A stretch of 64,000 nt of DNA from positions 186,001 to 250,000 of the forward strand of contig JAUICP010000001.1 in the NCBI GenBank assembly GCA_030427805.1. The letters run 5' to 3'. Made by a program: the position numbers and the translations under genes. Every line of letters begins with the position of its first letter. Positions within the stretch are counted from its first letter, which is position 1. Below the pieces are notes generated by a model, which worked only from the letters and a program-made list of their open reading frames with translations, made no database searches and was not told the DNA's origin. This stretch comes from Bdellovibrionia bacterium (lineage in GTDB: Bacteria > Bdellovibrionota > Bdellovibrionia > Bdellovibrionales > JAGQZY01). This document shows positions 34,407 to 43,378 of the stretch, in pieces.

Positions 34407-35798
34407 ATGCTTTATTTAATTTCTAGTCTTACATTTTTATTGGGTTTGAGTTTTTCACTGGGCTTTAGTTTTTGGTACTTTCGTAAAGCTAAAAACAAAG
34501 AATCTTCAGAATTGGCTGACCTTCAGTCGCAGATCCTTTTAAAGGATCAAGAAATTGGAATTCTTAATAATACAAAGCAAGAGTTGATAGCCAAAGTCAC
34601 TGAATTGGAGACTCTTTATTCTGAACAAAAAGATGCAAAAACTCGATTTGAACAAAAAACCATTCACTTGCAAGAGAACCTCGATAAACAACAAAAGCTG
34701 ATTGAAGAGTTGGAAAAACGAATGCTCGAGTCCTTTAGCTTTGCTGCGCAAAAAGCCATCGAAGGAAACAGCCAAAGGTTCCTCGATATGGCTAAAAATG
34801 TCCTTAACAAAGAGTCCGAAGAAATTAAGGGCAATATGAATATTAAACAAAAAGAATTTGAGGGCTTAGTGGGGCCACTCAAGGACTCTCTGGAGCGCTA
34901 TCAAAAGCTCGCTCTCGATATGGAAAAAGAGCGTCAGCGTAGCTATTCCCAAGTAGAAAATGAACTCAAGCAGGTCGCCGAAGCGGGAACGCGCCTAACG
35001 GCCGAGACCCAGGCCCTTAAAAATGCCCTTAAAAAACCCCATGTGCGTGGGCGTTGGGGTGAGGTCCAATTGATGAATTGTATCGAGCTTGCGGGCATGT
35101 CTGAGTACTCGGACGTGAGTTTTCAGGATAGTAGTGAAGTCGATGGCAAGGTCCTTCGCCCGGATATGATCGTTCGAATGCCGGGGGGGAGAGTCGTCGT
35201 CGTCGATGCGAAAACTCCGATTGATGCCTTTTTGGAGGCCATGGATGCTTCAACCGAAGAAGAGCGCAATACTCACTTGGCTCGGCACGGAGCCCACGTT
35301 AAGGACCATGTAAAGAAGCTTGCACAAAAAGCCTACCAAGAACATGTCGCGGATTCTGCTGACTTCACCGTCATGTTTTTACCCAATGAATCCTTTCTTT
35401 ACGCGGCCCTAGAAACACAAAGAGATTTAGTCGAATACGCATTAGAGAAAAAGATTCTGATCGCGACTCCACCGACATTGATAGGTCTTTTGAAAGTTAT
35501 TCGTTATGGGTGGCACGAAGATAAACTCACTCGAAATGCCCAGCTCATATCAGATGCGGGTAAAGAGCTTCATAAAAGACTTGTCGATTTTGTCGAAGCC
35601 TACGCCAATGTGGGTAAGTTTTTAGACAAGGCAAAAAGTGAATACGAGACGGGCTTTAAAAGGCTCAACTCTCGAGTTCTCGTCCAAGCTCGAAAGATGG
35701 AAAGTCTAGGGGCAAAGGGAACAAAAGAACTCCCACCAGACATGGGCTATACTTCGGTCCAGGAGCAAATTACCCCGGGGCCCGAAGAATCTTTGTAA
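34407..35798 (+). CDS. rmuC: RmuC-family DNA recombination protein
   Basis: 463 residues from ATG 34407. N-terminal membrane helix (about 1-24), a long coiled coil (about 30-215), then the PD-(D/E)XK-like RmuC domain: HVRGRWGEVQL, LRPDMIVRMPGG, VVVDAKTP (the D...DAK nuclease core) and FLPNESFLYAA. RmuC limits inversion and rearrangement at short repeats and is a membrane-tethered nuclease-like protein. Length and motifs are normal. Confidence 0.92.
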   Translation: MLYLISSLTFLLGLSFSLGFSFWYFRKAKNKESSELADLQSQILLKDQEIGILNNTKQELIAKVTELETLYSEQKDAKTRFEQKTIHLQENLDKQQKLIEELEKRMLESFSFAAQKAIEGNSQRFLDMAKNVLNKESEEIKGNMNIKQKEFEGLVGPLKDSLERYQKLALDMEKERQRSYSQVENELKQVAEAGTRLTAETQALKNALKKPHVRGRWGEVQLMNCIELAGMSEYSDVSFQDSSEVDGKVLRPDMIVRMPGGRVVVVDAKTPIDAFLEAMDASTEEERNTHLARHGAHVKDHVKKLAQKAYQEHVADSADFTVMFLPNESFLYAALETQRDLVEYALEKKILIATPPTLIGLLKVIRYGWHEDKLTRNAQLISDAGKELHKRLVDFVEAYANVGKFLDKAKSEYETGFKRLNSRVLVQARKMESLGAKGTKELPPDMGYTSVQEQITPGPEESL

Positions 35799-35923
35799 AA
35801 TGAATGTTTTCCAGGGGCATGACGCACATTGTAGATACTTAATAATTCTGCCATTTTTAGTCGGCTCTTGCGAAAAGAGTAACTAGCTGAGCTGATCTTT
35901 TGCAATGCTTACTCAGTTTAAGC

Positions 35924-35939
35924 TGGCACAAAGATTGAT
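35924..35939 (+). promoter_or_regulatory. possible sigma54 promoter
   Basis: TGGCAC, five bases, TTGAT: the -24 GG is perfect and spacing right, but the -12 GC is GA. It lies 49 nt before the gene at 35988. Confidence 0.3.
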
Positions 35940-35987
35940 AGATTTAAGGTGAGGGTGCTCAATACACTTGAGCCTTAGGAGGATATC

Positions 35988-36482
35988 TTGAAAATAATGG
36001 TGGGGATTTTACTCACATTATTAATGACTCAGGCAGCCAATGCCGAAATCTTAGGATTTCGCACTTGGAAGTCGAAGCAGATTGAAGAGGCTAAAATTTC
36101 TCTCGATGTTGCTAAGATTGACCTCAGAGTTAAAAACGCTGGTGGAAAGAGCCAGCATTCGAGATACATTCCCGTTGCATCGCCAAGGCTCTTGGCGGCC
36201 AAAAAGAACCTTCCAGACAGTAAGCGCGCCCAGTCTTGGGAAGAGCGTTTGAATCAAGCAAAACTCAACCTCGAGATTGCCCAAGAGCTCACGGTAAACG
36301 ACTATTTCGTTCTGTATTTGAGCCGTGCTGACAATCCCGATGCCTTCGAAGAGGCCGCTAAAAAGATGACGGCCGAAGAAATGGCTGAGCTCATGCGAGC
36401 CTACCGCAATTACATCGACCGCGCCAAAGACGGCGATGAAGTGGCCGTAGACCAACCTTTCGTTGGACGCCTAAATAATTAG
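35988..36482 (+). CDS. secreted helical hypothetical protein
   Basis: 164 residues from TTG 35988, chosen because AGGAGG lies at the right distance; ATG 35997 would place it too far away. Signal peptide of about 19 residues (ending ANAE). The mature part is mostly charged helices (KQIEEAKISLDVAKIDLRV, RLNQAKLNLEIAQELT) and ends in a helical acidic domain (TAEEMAELMRAYRNYIDRAKDG). No family recognised. Precedes groESL by 180 nt. Confidence 0.6.
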   Translation: MKIMVGILLTLLMTQAANAEILGFRTWKSKQIEEAKISLDVAKIDLRVKNAGGKSQHSRYIPVASPRLLAAKKNLPDSKRAQSWEERLNQAKLNLEIAQELTVNDYFVLYLSRADNPDAFEEAAKKMTAEEMAELMRAYRNYIDRAKDGDEVAVDQPFVGRLNN

Positions 36483-36495
36483 GCGCATCAAGACC

Positions 36496-36521
36496 TCGAT
36501 AATTCTGCATTTTTTTATCGA
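36496..36521. promoter_or_regulatory. inverted repeat upstream of groES
   Basis: TCGATAA (36496-36502) and TTATCGA (36515-36521), perfect 7-bp arms with a 12-nt spacer. It lies 46 nt upstream of the groES -35 box and does not match the CIRCE sequence. No terminator tail. Confidence 0.35.
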
Positions 36522-36566
36522 AGAAGACTTCCTTATAAAAAATAAAATATTTTTTTAGAGGCCACC

Positions 36567-36596
36567 TTGACTCTCCGCCAATGAAATCCATACTTC
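36567..36596 (+). promoter_or_regulatory. candidate groESL promoter
   Basis: TTGACT (36567-36572), 18-nt spacer, TACTTC (36591-36596). The preceding CC and the C-rich stretch before the -10 give some resemblance to heat-shock sigma promoters. No CIRCE repeat is present. Confidence 0.4.
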
Positions 36597-36660
36597 CCAT
36601 GTTCAAAGCAATTCGGGCCACTAGCGCCCAAAGCTATTTCATTCACAGGAGGTAAGGAGA

Positions 36661-38609
<1,949 letters not shown>

Positions 38610-38611
38610 TA

Positions 38612-38634
38612 GGTAGAAGCTTCCTTTTGGTAGC
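38612..38634 (+). repeat. post-stop repeat element, copy 2 (groEL)
   Basis: GGTAGAAGC, TT and CCTTTTGGTAGC begin two bases after the groEL stop. Identical over 23 bases, in inverted orientation, to the copy at 38754-38776. Confidence 0.8.
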
Positions 38635-38653
38635 AATACCGCATCAATTCGAA

Positions 38654-38685
38654 AGCCACATCCCTTATGGGTTGTGGCTTTTTTT
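38654..38685 (+). terminator. groESL terminator
   Basis: GCCACA-T-CCC, loop TTAT, GGG-T-TGTGGC (one T-T mismatch) followed by seven T. Confidence 0.9.
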
Positions 38686-38753
38686 GTGCCCATTTTGGTC
38701 GTTCAGTTTCTCATTTATAAGGTTGGCGTGAGTTTGGATATTGACGCGAAGTC

Positions 38754-38776
38754 GCTACCAAAAGGAAGCTTCTACC
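38754..38776 (-). repeat. post-stop repeat element, copy 3
   Basis: On the minus strand the element overlaps the stop codon of the outer-membrane gene: its first G is the last base of TAG. With copy 2 it forms a 23-bp inverted pair around 119 nt that contain the groEL terminator. Confidence 0.8.
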
Positions 38777-40371
38777 TAAAAGAGGTACTTGATGCCAGCG
38801 TTGAAGGAAGTGTCACTTTGGCTGATGTTGTTGGCATCGTCGCTTCGTGTGCCGCCTCCAGTGAAGCTCGATGTGTAAAGCGAAATATCGACTGAGCCAA
38901 TAAGGTGGAGGCGCTCCATCCACTTATAACTAGTGAACAATGAAAATTCAGTCATGGTGTCGTTGGAGTCTCTTCCTGAACTCACGGGCTCTTCTTTAAG
39001 GTGTGGGAAGAGGTAAAAATTAATTCTCGCTCCGGCTTTCCATTTCGGCACAAAACCCAAGGGTGTGCTGCCGGCAATACTCAACATAGCGCCAGAGTAA
39101 GTTGTCGTTGTCAGACCACGCGGATTTGTGTCGTCAACGAAAACTCGAGACTGGGCAAAGCCCAATAGAGCTTGAATTTTAGGTCCGAAGTAATCTCCCG
39201 TAAAATTATGAGTGTATCCAAACTGCAAGGAGTATTTAGTCATTGATTGTGAGAGGCTTTCGGGTTCTGAACCACTGAGTGGGTTATCGCTTTCAATAAT
39301 TCCTTGAGTGAGATCGACCCTCATTATGTATTCTGGAGTGAGCCAAAACTCACCAAACAAGTTGATTCGTGGGTAAATTCCCGACTTAGCATCGACACTT
39401 CCGGCGCTCGCTAATTGCGTTTTGTTGCTAAAAGAACCAAAGCCAAACTTTGCTCCAACTTCGCCAAATGTAGGAGGAGGTTGAGGCTTCCACTCTTCAG
39501 GATCTTCACCAAATGCAATTTTAGCATCTTTACGATCAGACAAAGGTTTTTGCCCGACTTTAACAAATCCTTTTTGGCCTCCGCCAATTTTGTCGTAGGT
39601 AACACTTCTCTGTGCCACGATTTTATTGTCTTTTTTAATTATCCCATTTTCTTTTTCTGAAATAATTTGCCCAAAACTCAGTTTTTTATCAACCTTTGTA
39701 ATTTGAATTTGGCCGATAATCTCTTTATCCGTGCCAACGATGAATTTAAATTTTGGATGGCGGTTCAGTTTAATTATTTGGATTACAGGAATAACATCGC
39801 CGCTTTTAATTCCATCGCTCTGGCCAAGATCGACCGTAACTCTCGTCAGTTGACGAGAGAGGATTTTTCCATCGTAGGGTAATGAACTAATTAATTGCCG
39901 GTAGAGCCCTTCAACTTCACCCTCTAGTTTTTTAATTTCAAAACCTTTGATTTCTCTCTTTTCATTTTGCAAAAGCAGGCTGCCATCTCTTGTAGAGAAG
40001 AGTGCAATTTTTAATTGAAAACCTTTTGGGCTTTTAAAAATTCCAAGTGAAAGAGCTGCTTGAGCCTTACTTCCTTTGGATAGATCAAGAACGAGCTGGG
40101 GGTTTTGGCTTAACGAGTCCGTTGAATTAATATTTCCCGCGGCTCGAAGGGGTTCTAAAGAAAACCGATGACTTTCGTCTATAAGCTTTTTTAGATGGGA
40201 CTCTAAAGGCCTAGAGTAAAGTCCATTGACGTTATCAAGGCTCGGTAATACGAGGAGACTATCTATTGATAGTTGATCATCGACTGGAGATACATAGTTA
40301 ACCTTAGATGCTTGTCCATAAAGGTTTTTGGAGAAACTGAGCAAGACTAAGATTATAACGAAGTACTTCAT
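38776..40371 (-). CDS. outer-membrane protein with N-terminal periplasmic domain
   Basis: 531 residues from ATG 40371; ATG 40392 just after is an alternative with seven more residues. Signal peptide (about 1-19). Residues 20-270 look like a periplasmic domain with flagellar/TolB-like strands (KILSRQLTRVTVDLGQ, GDVIPVIQI). Residues 290-531 form a likely barrel ending in FNAGIKYLF. Its barrel segment GEFWLTPEYIMRVDLTQ resembles VDIWLTPQFGVYTDIS of the divergent gene, so the two are probably paralogues. Function unknown. Confidence 0.6.
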   Translation of the reverse strand: MKYFVIILVLLSFSKNLYGQASKVNYVSPVDDQLSIDSLLVLPSLDNVNGLYSRPLESHLKKLIDESHRFSLEPLRAAGNINSTDSLSQNPQLVLDLSKGSKAQAALSLGIFKSPKGFQLKIALFSTRDGSLLLQNEKREIKGFEIKKLEGEVEGLYRQLISSLPYDGKILSRQLTRVTVDLGQSDGIKSGDVIPVIQIIKLNRHPKFKFIVGTDKEIIGQIQITKVDKKLSFGQIISEKENGIIKKDNKIVAQRSVTYDKIGGGQKGFVKVGQKPLSDRKDAKIAFGEDPEEWKPQPPPTFGEVGAKFGFGSFSNKTQLASAGSVDAKSGIYPRINLFGEFWLTPEYIMRVDLTQGIIESDNPLSGSEPESLSQSMTKYSLQFGYTHNFTGDYFGPKIQALLGFAQSRVFVDDTNPRGLTTTTYSGAMLSIAGSTPLGFVPKWKAGARINFYLFPHLKEEPVSSGRDSNDTMTEFSLFTSYKWMERLHLIGSVDISLYTSSFTGGGTRSDDANNISQSDTSFNAGIKYLF

Positions 40372-40448
40372 AAATAATAGTTTGCCCTCCATCTATATAA
40401 TGGTCAATTTGCTATAAAGCTATCATCGTCTCAATCCGATCAGAAACT

Positions 40449-41489
40449 ATGAAGTGGGTTTTAGTTTTAATCATGATGATTAGCTTTAGTTGGATAGATG
40501 GAGTTTCCGCCCAGCTCGATCCTAGCTCGACATTACTCCTGGACTCTGGTCGAGACAACCCCGATAACACTGGCCTCGATACCGGCAGATACAAAGTTCG
40601 AAAAAGAAAAGAAGAGTTTAAGGACCCTTTAAGTATCCAAACAGAAAAGAAATCGCCCAAAGAGGAAAATGTCAAAAAAATCGATCCCCCGGTGACTGAA
40701 AAGATCGAGGTCCCGAAGGTTGAGGAAAAACCCGCACCAAAAACTGTTGAGACCTCAATAGAGCCTGAATCAGACGCAGAAGTTAGCAAGCTAGAAATTA
40801 TGAGAATCGGAATCAGCCCGTTCTTTTTTTACAAGGACTCTTCAAGTCTTTCACTTTATCGATCCTATAACTTGAGTGCTCCTGGTATAAGGGGCTTTGT
40901 TGATATATGGCTGACCCCTCAGTTTGGGGTTTATACCGATATTTCAATGTCCTTGGGCGCGAGTGTCACTGGTGCATTGAATTCGAGCCGACAAAGCTAT
41001 CTTGAGCACCAATGGTTTGATACTGGATTCATGTATCGACAAAACTTTTCATTGGGTCGTAGAATTGAGTTTCGCTTGAGTTATCTTGAGGCCGAGGAAA
41101 AGGTTTCATCAGCGGATACTTTCAGAGCGGGTCTGCGAACTTCAGGAGTTAAACTCGGTGCGCGGTTTTTCTTACAAAAAGAAAAGGGGAGTCAGTGGTT
41201 TGTTGAAACCTGGCTCTCGCCATCGCAAAGTCATAAAGAAAAAGAGACGGGAATCAATATTAAATCAGGCGATAAAGGCGAGACTAATACACTCGGTTTA
41301 TCAATTGGTAAGCTCTATGAACTGGATTCGAGTAATGAGTTTTATTGGGGCTTGCGATCTGTTTTTGAAAAGAATCGCTTTAAAAATGATTCTAGTCCTG
41401 CGGATCCCCTGAGATCCTCGACCTTTGAGAACCTCGAAGTTAATCAATCTTCGATCTTTGTCGAGTTCGGCTATAATTGGAGTCGATAA
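40449..41489 (+). CDS. outer-membrane barrel with charged Pro/Lys/Glu linker
   Basis: 346 residues. Signal peptide (about 1-21), then a linker of about 90 residues rich in Lys, Glu and Pro (EKIEVPKVEEKPAPKTVE) that could span peptidoglycan, and a barrel-like domain (about 115-346) ending VEFGYNWSR. Divergent from and apparently related to the outer-membrane gene at 38776. It is 28 nt upstream of a CheY-like gene that has its own promoter. Confidence 0.6.
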   Translation: MKWVLVLIMMISFSWIDGVSAQLDPSSTLLLDSGRDNPDNTGLDTGRYKVRKRKEEFKDPLSIQTEKKSPKEENVKKIDPPVTEKIEVPKVEEKPAPKTVETSIEPESDAEVSKLEIMRIGISPFFFYKDSSSLSLYRSYNLSAPGIRGFVDIWLTPQFGVYTDISMSLGASVTGALNSSRQSYLEHQWFDTGFMYRQNFSLGRRIEFRLSYLEAEEKVSSADTFRAGLRTSGVKLGARFFLQKEKGSQWFVETWLSPSQSHKEKETGINIKSGDKGETNTLGLSIGKLYELDSSNEFYWGLRSVFEKNRFKNDSSPADPLRSSTFENLEVNQSSIFVEFGYNWSR

Positions 41490-41511
41490 TAGCCTCCTTC
41501 GATCCTATAAT
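41483..41511 (+). promoter_or_regulatory. promoter of the CheY-like gene
   Basis: TCGATA (41483-41488), 17-nt spacer, perfect TATAAT (41506-41511). The ATG follows 6 nt later, so the transcript is probably leaderless. Confidence 0.6.
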
Positions 41512-41517
41512 AGAACA

Positions 41518-41904
41518 ATGAAAATAATGATCGTCGACGACGCCCCATTTATGCTGGAAATCCAAAGAACAATCCTCGAGTCCGCTGGCTATAAGGTTAT
41601 TGCCGAGGCCGTAAATGGAAAAGATGCGGTTGGGTTAGCTCTTCGTACAAGGCCTGATGTCATATTAATGGACATCGTAATGCCTGAAAAGTCGGGAGTA
41701 GACGCAGCTAGAGAAATTCTCGAGAAGTTGCCAAAGACCAAAATTATTGCGATTTCTACTTTGGACCAAGAGTCTATGGTGCTAAAAGCTTTAGACGCCG
41801 GATGTAAGAGTTATGTGGTAAAGCCATTTGAGAAAGCTGAGCTACTCAGTGCAATCGATCAGCTTTTGGATAAGAACCAACCAGTGGAGACAGCATATGA
41901 GTGA
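41518..41904 (+). CDS. CheY-like single-domain response regulator
   Basis: 128 residues from ATG 41518. All receiver residues are present: Asp pair in IMIVDDAP, phosphoacceptor Asp in VILMDIVMPEKSG, Thr/Ser in IISISTLD-like IIAISTLD, and Lys in YVVKPFEK. No output domain, so it acts by protein contact, perhaps on motility or as a phosphorelay member. Overlaps the next gene by 8 nt (ATGAGTGA), indicating coupled translation. Confidence 0.9.
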   Translation: MKIMIVDDAPFMLEIQRTILESAGYKVIAEAVNGKDAVGLALRTRPDVILMDIVMPEKSGVDAAREILEKLPKTKIIAISTLDQESMVLKALDAGCKSYVVKPFEKAELLSAIDQLLDKNQPVETAYE

Positions 41905-42343
41905 TATTTTATTTTTTATTAAAATAATTATATTAACCTCGGTCTTTACCATCCTCATGCAAATTAAAATCGGTGAAACGACACTCGAGCAAAAAACTGA
42001 AGTGATGATTAAAGAAAGTTACTTTGGCCAAACCATGGTTGAAGTGGCCCAGGGGGCAATTCATGCCCTGAGAGACATCTATAAGTCGGTTCTCGATAAT
42101 GTTGATTCACAAGTCACAAAAGAATTCGATCAAAAAAATATTCCTGGTCACCGAAGTTTTGGTGTGGAAATCAAAAGAAGTAAGGAGTTTTTGCAAGATC
42201 AATTGAAGCGCGGAAAGGAAGTCGCAGAAGAAAAAGCGAAAGCCGCGATCAAAAAGGTCAAAGAAAACCCAGAGATCGTAAAAGAAAAAGCTCAAGCCGT
42301 TAAGTCTAAGGCTACTGAGATTTATGAAAGCCTAGAAGAGTAA
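41897..42343 (+). CDS. membrane-anchored coiled-coil protein
   Basis: 148 residues. One N-terminal membrane helix (about 5-23), then long charged amphipathic helices; the last 60 residues (RGKEVAEEKAKAAIKKVKENPEIVKEKAQ) resemble apolipoprotein/LEA-type repeats. Translationally coupled to the CheY-like gene, so it may be its partner or target at the membrane (inference). No family recognised. Confidence 0.55.
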   Translation: MSDILFFIKIIILTSVFTILMQIKIGETTLEQKTEVMIKESYFGQTMVEVAQGAIHALRDIYKSVLDNVDSQVTKEFDQKNIPGHRSFGVEIKRSKEFLQDQLKRGKEVAEEKAKAAIKKVKENPEIVKEKAQAVKSKATEIYESLEE

Positions 42344-42392
42344 GTTAAGAGAACGTACTTAAAACGATCAATATCTCTTATTCACTCTAATA

Positions 42393-42680
42393 TTATATAT
42401 CTGTGATAGTTGTTCTAGTGCTTCCAGTTTCTAAGGTAGCCGCGGCAGTTTGGATGCGCTCAAGTTTGTGGTTACAATTAATCGCTCCAGCATCATGCCA
42501 TTCACGTCTATCGCTCATTGAGATGCCCGCTCTTTTCATGATTCGATCACAAGCAGGGCTCATCACCATAGATGGATCTGAACATCGCGTGAGGTTACTA
42601 TTTGGTACAGCAGAAGCTACTGAGCTAAGGCCGCAAGAAGCTATGAACCCTAGTGCTAGGGCAAGTTTAGTTGCTTTCAT
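42393..42680 (-). CDS. small secreted cysteine-containing protein
   Basis: 95 residues, AGGAGG before the ATG. Signal peptide of about 24 residues (ending VASAV). The mature 71 residues contain three Cys (TRCSD, PACDR, INCNH) and a basic middle (RIMKRAGISMSDRREWHDAG). Location downstream of the Tad operon on the same strand, but separated by a likely terminator and 330 nt, suggests its own promoter. Function unknown. Confidence 0.6.
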   Translation of the reverse strand: MKATKLALALGFIASCGLSSVASAVPNSNLTRCSDPSMVMSPACDRIMKRAGISMSDRREWHDAGAINCNHKLERIQTAAATLETGSTRTTITDI

Positions 42681-43011
42681 GTAAGTCCTCCTATGTATTC
42701 GTCTTACACCAAGTACTTTTGCGATGAATATGCCAAGTGACTCACATTGAGACAGTTTGAATAGGTCAATTATTTTAGATACTTAAGAGAGAGGGTGTCT
42801 GGAGGAGTGACAGAGAAAAGTGTCTCAAAACGGAACATAGTCAGTCACTGTATAAAGTCTAAACAAGTGTTAGATATTGAATGGGCTCACCGGAACTTAC
42901 CCTTTAATAAATGAAATCAATTTCACGGAGTAATTTTAGGTAGTTATCAGACTCTTTTCGGTAAACTTTGGTGAAAATACTGAAAATCTCGGCGACAATT
43001 TAGGCCGCCGA
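42681..43011. other. 331-nt intergenic region
   Basis: No gene seen on either strand. It holds a hairpin after the hit-like gene (42990-43010), a distant pair TTGAGACA / TGTCTCAA (about 42747 and 42820), and must contain the promoter of the small Cys protein. Confidence 0.4.
42981..43010 (-). terminator. probable terminator of the Tad operon
   Basis: On the minus strand CGGCG, 11-nt loop, CGCCG, then AGATTTTC; it begins right after the stop of the last gene. T-tract is weak. Confidence 0.5.
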
Positions 43012-43362
43012 TTAGGTCTCCGTATCGACATCACCCGTGGTCGTTGCATTTCCATCTGGAGTGATTGGAGCGCTGTCATATAGACTTCCACCAGCGGCGT
43101 GATTTGAGCACACATCGCCATCGCAGATACAATTGGGATCATCTGCTGCGTTATCAGGAGAACATGAGTTAAGGGGTGCGGAGCTTAATCCTATGGTGCC
43201 GGCATCGGGATCGGCAAAATACCCATCCGATTGAACCATAGCTGGGTCTTCAAGGTTTATTTCTCCCTGTTCGAACGGATCTTCTTCTGCAAATGCAGAG
43301 TGAGTGAAACCAAGGCTGAATAAAAAACTGAGTAAGAAAATCCACCTAATTTTATTTTTCAT
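43012..43362 (-). CDS. small secreted, probably disordered protein; hit-locus (Bd0108)-like position
   Basis: 116 residues from ATG 43362. Signal peptide of about 25 residues (ending SAFAEE). The mature part is acidic, poor in hydrophobics and rich in Asp, Gly, Ser and Asn (EDPFEQGEINLEDPAMVQ), with four Cys in a short stretch (NSCSPDN, NCICDGDVCS). It lies 16 nt after an RHS protein gene at the end of the Tad operon. In B. bacteriovorus the disordered Bd0108 and its partner Bd0109 lie beside the flp genes; synteny, not sequence, is the basis here. Confidence 0.6.
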   Translation of the reverse strand: MKNKIRWIFLLSFLFSLGFTHSAFAEEDPFEQGEINLEDPAMVQSDGYFADPDAGTIGLSSAPLNSCSPDNAADDPNCICDGDVCSNHAAGGSLYDSAPITPDGNATTTGDVDTET

Positions 43363-43378
43363 CACATCTCCCATAAAG

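Noticed and set aside
35924-35939. sigma54 promoter as target of the activator at 25.6 kb
   Set aside because: The -12 element is imperfect and there is no enhancer-like repeat; kept only as a low-confidence site.
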